This document shows, piece after piece, positions 10,831 to 20,807 of a stretch of DNA of 64,000 nucleotides (position 1 is the first letter of the stretch; the number at the start of each line of letters is the position of its first letter). Under the pieces are notes generated by a model that did no database searches, had not been told where the DNA came from, and worked only from the letters and a program-made list of their open reading frames with translations. The position numbers were made by a program, and so were the translations under genes. Source of the DNA: Porphyra umbilicalis (taxonomy: Eukaryota; Rhodophyta; Bangiophyceae; Bangiales; Bangiaceae); contig KV919073.1 in the NCBI GenBank assembly GCA_002049455.2, forward strand, positions 26,086-90,085. The letters are read 5' to 3'.

Positions 10831-11830
10831 CCCGTCGCATTGATGCTTTGCCGCCAAAATGGCCGGACGCGGATGGACTGGTAAATGCGAATGAAAACAG
10901 ACCGTGGCACACGGCAGCGACGTTTAAACGTCTCTCCTCCCTACGTAGGCGACCACGCGTCCGCTTCAGAATAATCCCGAATGATGCCGCGCATACCCTG
11001 GTCGAAAGCACGTGGCTGGTTGTCACGCCGCCCGTCCACACACCCGACAAGACGCCGTCTGCGCGCTCGCTGCGCCGCATTCCTGCGATGACGGCGCATC
11101 AGGAACTGAGATCGCGCTTCAATGACGGCTGCAAGCGAAATATCCGCGTAGCCCTCCGACTGCCCGCGGCCGTCGTCGCTCGACGACCCAGACCCGTTAT
11201 CAGCAGAAGCATCCATCTCCACGCACGAGTGCAACCGACGACAGGAGAGCAAGAGTGGCTGCAAAAGGGGCCGCAAAGGCGGCCGTCAACACGGCCGCTC
11301 ACGCTGGCGCACGCCCACTGTACTGAAAAAGGAGACGGGCAGACCGGGAAAACATGAAGGACGACGCCAACGACAACGGTGCCACAATCGCGCTCACGCC
11401 GGCGGCGACGATGCCATCGACGCGCCGAAGATACCGGGCACGCGGCGTCGATTTGTCACTCCGCGCCCCCCCCCCCAAAGAAAGCACACATGGTAGTTCC
11501 CGAGATAGTGCTGCTAGTTGCGGTAGCGGCCGCGTGCCCAAATATTTATGCTGCCGAGCGCTGCCTGTAAACCCCTGTGCAGGGCTCATTCCTGCGGCTG
11601 CGGATGCGCGCGGACAATCACATGTGCGCCGCACAATATTGCGCTGCGCGGAACGGCTCCGCGATTCGCTTTCAGCGCAGGTGCAGGGCACCAGCAGCGC
11701 GTCAACTGGGGGCAACGCCGCCGACGTTTTCCGCTGCACGACCGCATTGCGGCCACGCGCCCACCCATGCGACGGAGCGTTTCAGCGCCCACCCCCCCCC
11801 AATTGCACCGTTCAGACCAGGTATGCACGC
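10831..11830. other. Transposon-island DNA without recognisable coding content
   Basis: The reading frames on both strands lack domain-like segments. The upstream part of the Harbinger relic may extend a little into this stretch. Confidence 0.4.
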
Positions 11831-14320
11831 TCACTCATTCTCCAGATCATCATCTAAAGAACCATGAACTTCGTCCGCCCCCTGACGCAACACGAAAACG
11901 CTCTGGCAGGTAATAGAGCGCAGCTTCTTCACGTGCTGGGCCCCAATCTTGGCGACGCGCTCCCTGTCAACACCGCCATCCTGCTGTAGGACGCGCGCAG
12001 AAACATCACGCGCCGCCGCCGCCGTCCATTGGTTGTCGGTCGCCATGACCTGCGCGAATACCTGTGTCAACTCGTCCGTTCGGAACGATCGTAAGGTCGA
12101 ACGCAGGGTACAGCGGCTGTTTATGGCGGTGATGTACTTGAAGATGGAGCTGGCGTCGGGCCGCCGTCCGCCCAAGTACATGACCTGCTCGCAATGACCG
12201 GTTGCGTGGAGCAGCGCCTGGGCGCCGGCGAAAACCATAAAGGCGGCAGGCTTGCTCCCCATCGATGTAGGCCCGTCTGATGCACGACTGGTCTGCTGGG
12301 AAGCGGCCGTTGATCTTGGTCATTCGTCCCGCTCACGCTCCTCTGGAGCCGGCTGGAGGACCGGTACTGCTGGCCGAGCCGGTTCACGTCGGCGCAAACG
12401 TCTCGCGACGAGCACGCCAAGTGCAGTAAGTCGTTGAACAGCTGGGGGAAGTTCAAGCGCTCGATTTTGCAGGGGATAAGTGCCAAATGGCCAATTGAGG
12501 TCTCGTCTGCGGCCGTGACTTGCGAGAAGTAGATATAGAATCGTATCTACAGGGGATCCGTGGTGCTCGTGACCGTTTTGACGACACGAAGCCACACGTT
12601 CAAGCTTACTGTGGTGTTTCGTCTGTATGGCTGGAACAGTGGGGGGTACACATCGAAACAAAACTTCCAGTGCAAAAGGATGGACACCGAGTCCGGTATA
12701 GAATCTCGGACTGAAGGGAACCAACAGCGGCTGGTCAAGAGCGTCAGGAGAACTATCAAAGAGCAGAAACAATGGCGAGCACGTGACACGCATCATGGGC
12801 TCTCCAGCCTACCAGAGAAAACGATGCACAGGATCAGAGCACAACGTGCCTGCTGAAGAACTCTTGGTTCTCGGCCACCTTCATATCGGGAAGAAGCACA
12901 TCCTCAAACTCAATGTCCATAGCGGTGACCGGCCGACCGATGGCGATCAAAAGCATGACGTCATCGATGTATTGCTAATGCCCGAGGTTTGTCCTCAGGG
13001 ACAGAGACAGAGACTGAGTGTGAATAGGAGCACGCTATTGGTCTAAAACGACAGTTAAAGGGAATGGAAGCCAATAGAAAGCCCGCATTCGGTGCCAGGA
13101 CCTTGCATCCAGCAGAACGCACTGTTTGTTGTTGCTTGGTCCGCTTTTTTTGGAACAGAGCAAGCTGCCAACGCGAGATTTTGACATTTTCTATCGTTTC
13201 CTTTCCAGAAGTGCAGAAAAAATGAGGACCTGATACTGATTTCCAGACTGTATGGGCACATGTAAGCAATCAGGAGCACCAAGACATTTCCAGGGACGCA
13301 TCTGATTGGTGGACAGAGTCGGTCCACAAGTCTGTCTTGGTCCATCACGACAAGATTTGGGGAGCAGCAATAGATCAGCAGGTTTGCGTCGGCATCCAAA
13401 GGCAAGGAGTAGACATGCCGCTGCTCGCTGGACAATGCGGCGGGGATTGCAGCTGTCTCGGGCGACATCCATCGACGCCGAAACGGCGGGGGCGTGCCGC
13501 GCCCAAAGCTCGCTGTGGAGCGCGCACATCACGTCAGGCGACACGGCGGCCACGGAAGGCGACCGCTCGTCTTTGATACGCGATTCCTTCTTTGTAGCAG
13601 CGTGCAGTTCTTAAGCTTTTCGGTCGTCATCGTGGTGACGATGCAGGTGCCGGGGTCCGCGCGCATCTTCTCCTCTTTGTCTAATTCCGGCTGGCTCGTT
13701 GCTTGACATGGTGATGTACGGCAGCTGTAGTCAACTACTAGGTTCTCCACGCCGATTCGGCCGTCCAGTGCAGCTTCCACAGAGATGAAACTAAGCCCGC
13801 TAGTGTAGTCCTTGAGCGTAACAGCCGATAGCTTCTTGCCGCCACCGCCTGCCTCGCGCCCGACGCCGGCCACAGCCGGCCCCTGGTTGCAGCTTTCAAG
13901 AAAAGCCAGGATGACGCGAAAGGTGAATGGCGAAATGAACGGAAAGAACTTCTTGACGCCGCGATCTCGCTCCTCGTCGCTGAGGCGCTGGTCGCTGGGA
14001 TGCCGACAGACTGCACGCGCGATGAAGTTGACGAAAGCACAACCGACGCAGATTCGCGTCGCCCACGTCACGACGGTGGCGCTTGTGCCCGACACCGAGC
14101 TCTTCGCCGCGCCCGGGCAGCCTTCGCCCTCGTCTCTGAGGCGCCGCCGCTTGAACGTGACCATCCTCTGCGGCCAGTTGGATGTGACCTTGTGCATGAA
14201 GCGGGTCTTCAAACGTGTCCGTAATGACTGCAAGGGCGGTGTCAGTCGGCACGGAGGCAAAATCGAACGTCGGCTCGAAGCCGCCGTCTGACGAAGCGCC
14301 TGAGATGTTACCGCGCCCAT
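11831..14320 (-). pseudogene. Tyrosine-recombinase (Crypton/DIRS-like) element gene, broken
   Basis: Three separated blocks on the minus strand have the order of a tyrosine recombinase. First, about 13900-13740 encodes KKLSAVTLKDYTSGLSFISV, like the N-terminal SAM-like DNA-binding domain. Second, about 13430-13360 encodes AAACLLLAFGCRRKPADLLL, resembling box I, where GCRRK would supply the catalytic Arg. Third, 12262-12100 encodes AGAQALLHATGHCEQVMYLG, then GRRPDASSIFKYI, resembling the C-terminal block with the nucleophilic Tyr (FKYI). I see no canonical HxxR. Blocks two and three are separated by about 1 kb with no obvious coding, either an intron or an insertion. Frames change between blocks. 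The class is an inference from motif order; a host-derived gene is less likely given the second copy near 8 kb. Confidence 0.45.
12960..13395 (-). repeat. Inverted copy of the 7985-8400 repeat
   Basis: This is the minus-strand counterpart of the repeat near 8.0-8.4 kb. It begins at the recombinase box-I-like motif and includes an ACCAATCAG CCAAT element (reverse complement at 13302-13310). The two copies face each other across about 4.6 kb that holds a Harbinger relic. Confidence 0.7.
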
Positions 14321-14579
14321 CCCGTTGGAGATTCTGCGCGTGTGTGCACGATGCAGGCGGGAGCATCGCGGGCACGTGGGCTGCTTGCTGCTCCGCTGTT
14401 TAAGCCAGCACCAGGCGGCTATCTGAACCCTCCTCGTGGTCTTGGCCGGATTCCAGAACGGTGCGTGCCATGACTAAGGCCACCAGTGCCCCGTCAGCCA
14501 CGCGTGAAGCTGCCAAAAAGGGCACAACGGAGCCGTACAGGGGGCGCTCAGGTCACGCAGAGGGGCAAAAACAGCAGCG

Positions 14580-14663
14580 GATGTTTTCGGCGCGTAGGAT
14601 TGCCGCAAATTCTAAGGGAAAAACCCTTGAGGAGCTGCGGCAATTCTACGCGCCGAAAACATC
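14580..14663. repeat. Long foldback (28-bp arms, 27/28 paired) with nested small hairpin
   Basis: Arms 14580-14607 and 14636-14663 are reverse complements except at one position. The 28-nt loop contains a second small stem, AAGGG (14614-14618) with CCCTT (14624-14628) around AAAAA. A transcript would fold into a stable stem of miRNA-precursor or MITE size. No terminal repeat, target duplication or coding role is evident. Confidence 0.9.
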
Positions 14664-14699
14664 AACGCTGATTGTCAATCGGGCTGCTGGCGGTGGCGG

Positions 14700-15709
14700 G
14701 GAGCCAGCAGCGAGCGCGACGCTCGTGCCTGCCTGGTCTGGCATCGCGGCTACACGAGCGCACCCCCCCGGTACCGCTCCAAGCTCAGCCGACGATTGAC
14801 GTGCAGCCAAGATTGGCAGACGCTTCTCCTTCATCGACATCGGGTGACAACACGGAGCAGGCGGGTGGGTCAACGAACGCGTCGTGAGGACAGTTCACGA
14901 CAACGACCGGTACCATGGCACGAAGGGCAGGACAACGAGGGCGGATAGAAGCGTGTCCCCATTGGCGGGAGTAGAATTGTGCATTTTTCTCCAACGCCGC
15001 CAATCCTGCTGTAGAATTGACCGACCACTCAATCACACGGATCCATATAGACCCACATGCATCACCACTGCCTCCTGGCCGCTTGGTGCATCACACTCTC
15101 TGCATTCAATACGCCTGCCGTCCATTTCTTGTTACTGTCCCCTCTTTGCCATGGCGGTGGTGACCATGCGGTGCCCATCACCTTGGCAGCCGCACAAATG
15201 TGCGTTTTTGGCCCGATTGGGGGGGAGGGTGTGAGAGACGGTCTGCACAAGAGGAATCTGACAACCAAGCTTCGCTTGCTACACGACCTCGTAGCCCACA
15301 TATAGCGAGACCTGAACGCTCGCGTTGGTGTCGATGGGACAAGAACTGACCTGGTGGGGTATTTTTGTTTCTATTCCGTGCTGGTGACCCTCTCTGTTTC
15401 TGTTTGCCAACCCCGACGTCGAACGGCGCAACCTTTTGGCCCACTCAGGGAGGGAAACACACCCCTCCTAGGCACTCTGCCAAGGATTCGTCACCAGCTT
15501 TTGATCCTTACACTGCAGGTGGCGACACGGTGGCCGCAGACTTGAAGCCCGCTTGTGCATTTTTGAAGCACCTGAGGGGCAGGGGGTGCGCGGGGGTCTG
15601 AAGCAGAGGGAACAAGCAGAAGAGGATTTGTGCTACCCCTTGTTGTTCTTCGTTGTGTGCAATTCCACTGATTTTTTCACTCTACATTCGCTGCGATGTT
15701 TTGGCTCAC
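14700..15709. other. No recognisable gene
   Basis: Short ORFs on both strands show no domain-like content. The stretch may be the 3' flank of the Harbinger element that follows. Confidence 0.4.
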
Positions 15710-16808
15710 TCAAAACCATCCGCGCTGCTCTCTTCCGCTACAGCATCCCCGGCTCGCGCGTGCATGTGCTCTGTCAGGGCGTTCTTGAGGTCCTTGTGCT
15801 GTTTGTTGTTCTTTTTCTTCCACCTCATGGAGCCAGTTGACCAGCGCTCTAAGCTCCGTCAGTGATACGAGCTTGCGGTACATGGATGCGCCCGCATCAT
15901 CGGCCTCCTCCTCTTCGGCAGCCACAAGCGCCATGCGGGTGCCGGTGTAGCCGGCCTTGCGCTCCGTCACCGTCAAATCGTGCATGAAGACGCACACCTC
16001 CACGATGGCGGTCAGGTCCTCCTTGAAGCACAAGCTGCCCGGCTGACGAAGCATGCGGTCCCGCCGGAAGAGCACGCCAAAAAAATCGCTCAATGCCCTT
16101 CCTTACCGCCTCTTGCTGTTTGGAAAAAGTATTCTGTTTCTGGTTCCATGGGTTTGTGTACGTCTTGACAAACACCCGCCAATCAGGGCAGATGCCGTCT
16201 GTCAGTTCATATGACAAGGTAAAGACCATACCCGAGAGCATGCTGTTTGGCCTGAAGGGCGCCCACGCACCGCTGTGGATGTGCTGGAAGAACTTGGATA
16301 AATACAAGATGTTCATGTCACTTTTGGAGCCAGGACTCCAAAAACAGAGGTGCCAGCAATAGATGCAATCGTCGCATACGGCCTCCATTCTCAGCGTCGG
16401 CTTCTTGCTGGCGCCAGTGTAGCTTCCTTGCCACCCAATAGGGCAGGAGTCCCATGCCCAACCGGCGTCATCCGAGCTGCCAATGCAGCCGGGTAACCCC
16501 AAGGGCTCAAATGAGGACGAAAAACGCTCCAACTCCTCTGCCGTGGGGTCTCGTAGGTACTCGGCCTTGAAGTTCTTGAAGACAGTGGGTGAAAACTGCT
16601 TGAGCGCCTCCCTGGCCGTGGACGTTCCGTTCTTCAGGTAGTTCCAGATGGCTCGGGAGGACACTCTTTCAACAAGCTGCAGCAAAGCGGCACACATCTT
16701 TTGGTCTGTAAAGCACGAGGGGTAGCCCGAAGCATCCAGTTTGGTGTCATTAAAGTAGGGCTCCTTTATTGGTTTCGACCGTAGGCGCTGATAAACAACC
16801 TGATGCAT
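15710..16808 (-). CDS. PIF/Harbinger DDE transposase, one frameshift
   Basis: This is a transposase of the plant-transposon/DDE_Tnp_4 family, which would cut and paste a Harbinger element. In the main frame from 16808, LLQLVERVSSRAIW and AEYLRDPTAEELERF precede GLPGCIGSSDDAGWAWDSCP (catalytic Asp about 113). GSKSDMNILYL follows (Asp 164), then SKQQEAVRKGIERFF (Glu 240). After that the frame breaks. The sequence continues in another frame as GVLFRRDRMLRQPG and a C-terminal tail (VCVFMHDLTVTERKAGY) ending at 15710. The break lies in a T7 run (A7 on the plus strand, 16079-16085); six T restores IERFFGVL, the family motif. So this is either a recently dead copy or a sequencing error. Any N-terminus upstream of 16808 is not resolved. 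Confidence 0.8.
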
Positions 16809-17124
16809 ACGCCACTGCTTCTAAAAATGGTCCCAGCGAGCCGCTGGCTCCAGCACCACACCGCGGCAGAAGTAGTCGTTGTCCAGACCGAACGCCGCTT
16901 ACATCCGTAGGGTGGACGAGTTCGCTGCCCAGCCGGGCACTAATCCCCCGCAACGAGTTCGGCAGGAAAGGCGCTGGTGGCAATGCCGGCGACGACAGAG
17001 CGCCGCGCATATGGCCGCGGTTACAATCGTGATAGAGAGCATGGCCTGAGCACCGGACGAGGACGACTCGGTAGTCGGTCTCTTCAATGAAGGGCCCACG
17101 GCAGCCGCCATCGTGACAGCGCAC
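16750..17124 (-). CDS. Small Cys/His-containing ORF upstream of the Harbinger transposase
   Basis: This 124-residue minus-strand frame overlaps the start of the transposase. Its N-terminal third has spaced Cys and His (CHDGGC, VRCSGHALYHDCN), like a small zinc-binding module; the rest is Pro/Leu/Ser-rich. It may be the second ORF or an upstream exon of the Harbinger element. I cannot name a domain. Confidence 0.3.
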   Translation of the reverse strand: MRCHDGGCRGPFIEETDYRVVLVRCSGHALYHDCNRGHMRGALSSPALPPAPFLPNSLRGISARLGSELVHPTDVSGVRSGQRLLLPRCGAGASGSLGPFLEAVAYASGCLSAPTVETNKGALL

Positions 17125-20100
17125 ACTGGAGATGTGATCGAGCCAGCGAGCGATAGCGGCTCGTGCCGATGGATGGCTGCGTCTGGCCGGCGGCGTGGTA
17201 TTCTGCGCGTGGCTGGCCGGACAAAAGTGTGAAAGCTATGTCAATACACCGAAAGAGACGTGCACTTCGGATTGAAGTTCTAAACCGGAGCACTCGGATC
17301 TTCCAGTTTTCGTCCCGCACCGCTGGGTTCCTGCTGACGCCACCTATACTTACTGATAAGGCAGTCCACTCAGAGCCGTCCACGTTTTGGTTTGAAAATC
17401 GTAAAGCTTGCGTTTGCAGCGCACCGCTGGGCTTACTCTAAGTGAGCACAGTCGCTTTTATGACGACAGCAATGCTGCGCTGGGGAGCAAGCTGTGCATG
17501 TACTCGATCTTCAAATGTCTCGGACGGGGCCGGCACATTTGCTAAGTGGCTGAGTGGCCCGCTATGCTACGCGCATGACTGCTGCGAGGAGACAGCTTAG
17601 CTCATTAGCGAAGCTCCTCTGTGAGACGGAAACGGAAAGAGCCCCTCCAGCTGTCGCAATAGGGGCGCTGATTGGTCAATCTGCCTCGATCCAAGTGCGT
17701 TGCTTTCCGGGTTCCTGACGTCCATTCCTACATCGGAAGCGACACTTGGTCGATCTATTCTTTGATTGGTGGTTGCTGGAGGTACACCCCTCGCTGCATT
17801 CTGCGGATGCCGCTCTGTCGTATTGTGTCGGGAATGAAATTAGAATGAGAAGTGTGAGTGTGGTTTCGGCTGTTGTAGTTTTGGTCTGGAGGCTGTCCCC
17901 CCAGCTCGTGCTAGCGAGCCTGCAGTGTGGTGGTCCATTGCGAGGGCTCAGACTGAGTGGGGTGTGTGTGTGATGACGGCGATGACAGGATGTGGTCATT
18001 GTACGTTTGGTTGTGGGGAGGGGGCGCTGGGGCGCCGCGGGCTGCGATGAGGGGTGAGGGGGTAGTTTGACCAGGATGAAAAGAGTCCTGGACCAAGGCG
18101 GTTTCTAAACCAGATGGCCGGCAGAAAATAGTGATTGGGTGCCGGGGGACTGTCAACAACGGCAGGGAAGGACTCGGGTGGTGCCTGATAGCTCCGAAGT
18201 AGAAAGCGGATCTTTGGCCAACCTGGCGAAAAGAAACGTGCTTGGATGCTTCTCAATAAGTATTAATCGGTTCACATTGGCGTGTAGTTCTTGCAAAAGG
18301 CATTGGCACGAGCTTCGCTACCAGCGCCCCCTGCCGCTGGGGGGTGCTTCTTAGAGATGCACGCTGTGCATTTCTGTAATTTCACGAAGAGATTTTTCTT
18401 TGTGTTTCCGAAATGCCATTGCAGCGTTGCACGCCGCAGTCGGATCAGTGCAGTGCGCGCAACCTTACCGCGGCGCCGACGTGATAAGAACAGCTCGGCC
18501 ACGGACCCTACTCCCCGACGTCACACGACCACCCTTCCACCATCTCCCCTTCGTCTTTTTTTGGCTTTCTGTCTCACAGTCCCGCCCTTCCTCCCCCTCC
18601 CCCCCCAACGCACCCCCCCCCAACCCAGGTGCGCCCGCAGGCCCAGCCGCGAAGGCACCTGCAGCCAGCGCACCCGCGCTGTGACCGACCACCCCAGACC
18701 TGTTGAGAGCCCATCTTTGCATGTTTGTAGTCGCGACGGCGCTCCAAATGGACGTCGCCCCCGCTCCTGCGTGTTCCCCGTTTCCGCTTCGACGTCGCAG
18801 GTACAGAAGGAGGCGGCTAGGAGGAAAACCCAGCGGAACGGAGACAAAATGGGGTGGGGGGGGATGGGTGGGGGAAGGCTGTTGCGAAAGGCAGTGGGCC
18901 TCCCAAGCAGGGACGGGGCAAAGGCCTAGCGGTGGTCGTATGCTCGGCCCTTGGCTGTCGCGCCGGTGTCGCCCAGCCTGTGACACTCTCGCTGCAAGCG
19001 GGTGCAGCGTCGACCCTGCGCAAACCACCGCAACAGGAGGGGATGGCCAGGGCTTCTTCTCAGCCGCATGCGCGTTCTGGCTCGCCGCTTGGGACGCTTC
19101 TGAGCCTCTCATCCGCTTCCCCCGGCCGGGTTGAGGTGCTGAGCGAGCCACGTATTCGCGATCTCGACCGTGATCACAGTGCAAAGGAAATTGCAGAAAC
19201 CTCGCATATTGCAAGCTGTGGCGCGCAACGGTAATTTCCATGACATTTCCATACGTGGCGTGCAATCGTGCATCTCTAGTGCTTCTATTGATTTTTGCTA
19301 CCACGAGTTTGAGGTTCATGATCCCAAATTGATGACGATGCCAGTTTTTGAACTTTGCTAAGTAAGAGAAAATACCTCAGATAGTCGTCGTCACGAGCTT
19401 CCTGCCAATAACTGCCATGACATGGGCGCTCTTGGACTCGAGGGAGTTGCGAACTCGTGTTCACGCTTTCACGAAGCCCTGTTCTTCGATCTCGGTATAG
19501 GGGCTCTTGAGATGGCTGCTTGTTTGTGTGCAGAGGAGTAGACTCTGCCGAGCACTCGGGTACAGCGTACGACTGGCTCCACTTGTCGACTCTGTATTGT
19601 TCTCTCCAGAGAGCCTTTGAAACAGACTGGGGCCACGACAAACAATATGTGACAGGCTTTCCGGCATTCTCACTGTGTAAAGCCGCTGATGCAGCCGTAC
19701 GGTCACTGCCGTTACCATCCCTGTGCGCATCTGCCCGTCAAGCTTGACGATTGCCTCGAAGAGTCGAGAACCTCGATCAGAGGCCGTTACTGAAGAAGGC
19801 CCTGAAAGGTTTGGAAGCACGACTCAGAATGATTCTCAGGATCGTTCGAAGCAGCAGTTCTGAGAACAGGTCCAGAGCTAGCGTGGACCGGAACAAGGAC
19901 CTGTGAGCTGCTCGCGATATTATTCAGGAACGATTCTCGAATCAAGCGGAGCCAAATTGTTGGCCTACTTGGGAGCGAGTTTTGGTTTGGTACGCCATGC
20001 ATGGCCAACTATCATGTAGAAAGCTCATCATCTTTTTCCTGACAACGCCAAATGTTTTCCGAGAATTTTTCACAAAGCATGGTGCATGCCCTCCGTGGAC

Positions 20101-20807
20101 GGCACGGCCGGCAGCCGCTCGCCAGCAGGCCGGCGCCCAACGCCGGGCGACGCCGCCACCGGGCGAGTTGCCAACACGAGCCGGCCGCCCCACACCTAGT
20201 CAAGAAGGCTTAAAAACGGTCTTCTGGATTTTTCCCATGTAAACGCCCCCTGGTTAATTGCCATGAAAAATGTCGACGTTTGATTGGTGTTCCCATCGCT
20301 TGTCAGCACATTGCATGAGTTCCTCGCTCATATGGGAACGAGATGTTCTTGAATTGGCTGGTCGATACGTGGCGACTGTACCCTCACGGACCAGTGCGTT
20401 CGTCCCGTTCGGGCGTACCGGCTTCGGCAAGGATCGTCACCCGTCCAAAAGCACACAACTCTTTTCAAGGCTGTTTCCACAGTGTGCAACGGCACCCATG
20501 CACTCGTGTGGAACAACTCGGATCCACATCCCATTGACTTGGCCGTGGCAGCCTTCGTGTGGCCGCGGCCACCCCCAATGTCGTCCATCCTCGTGCAAGT
20601 CCTCTTCCGCTCTGCACCCACCCCAAATCATAGGCCACTCCGCTGCCCCATTTGAACACCCCAGCGGCTCCCCCTGCAGTCAATACTCTAGTCGACCTGT
20701 CGAAGGGAGGCCCAAGCACCGTATTCATCTGTTCCAAGCACAAGCCTCGTCATTTATTCCTGCAGCAAACACATCAAACTAGCCGTTTCTGCTTCCAGTA
20801 GTTCGTC
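17125..20807. other. Long stretch without a supportable gene
   Basis: Overlapping short ORFs on both strands in 18.3-19.3 kb are Pro/Arg-rich shadows of GC-rich sequence. CCAAT-type motifs occur at 17668-17677 and about 17761-17770. The DNA around 19.8-20.0 kb is rich in short GATTCT/GAATC palindromic pieces. I see no domain-like protein. Confidence 0.5.

Noticed and set aside
8400-12960. Harbinger element with 410-bp terminal inverted repeats
   Set aside because: The inverted repeats look like parts of a tyrosine-recombinase gene rather than transposon ends, and the Harbinger relic lacks visible ends of its own.
17547-17557. Perfect tRNA A-box TGGCTGAGTGG
   Set aside because: No B-box (GGTTCGA) or T-arm follows within about 100 bp and no acceptor stem can be paired.
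18291-19319. Overlapping ORFs of 200-280 codons on both strands
   Set aside because: They are Arg/Pro/Ser-rich with no domain-like segment, and neither strand is favoured.
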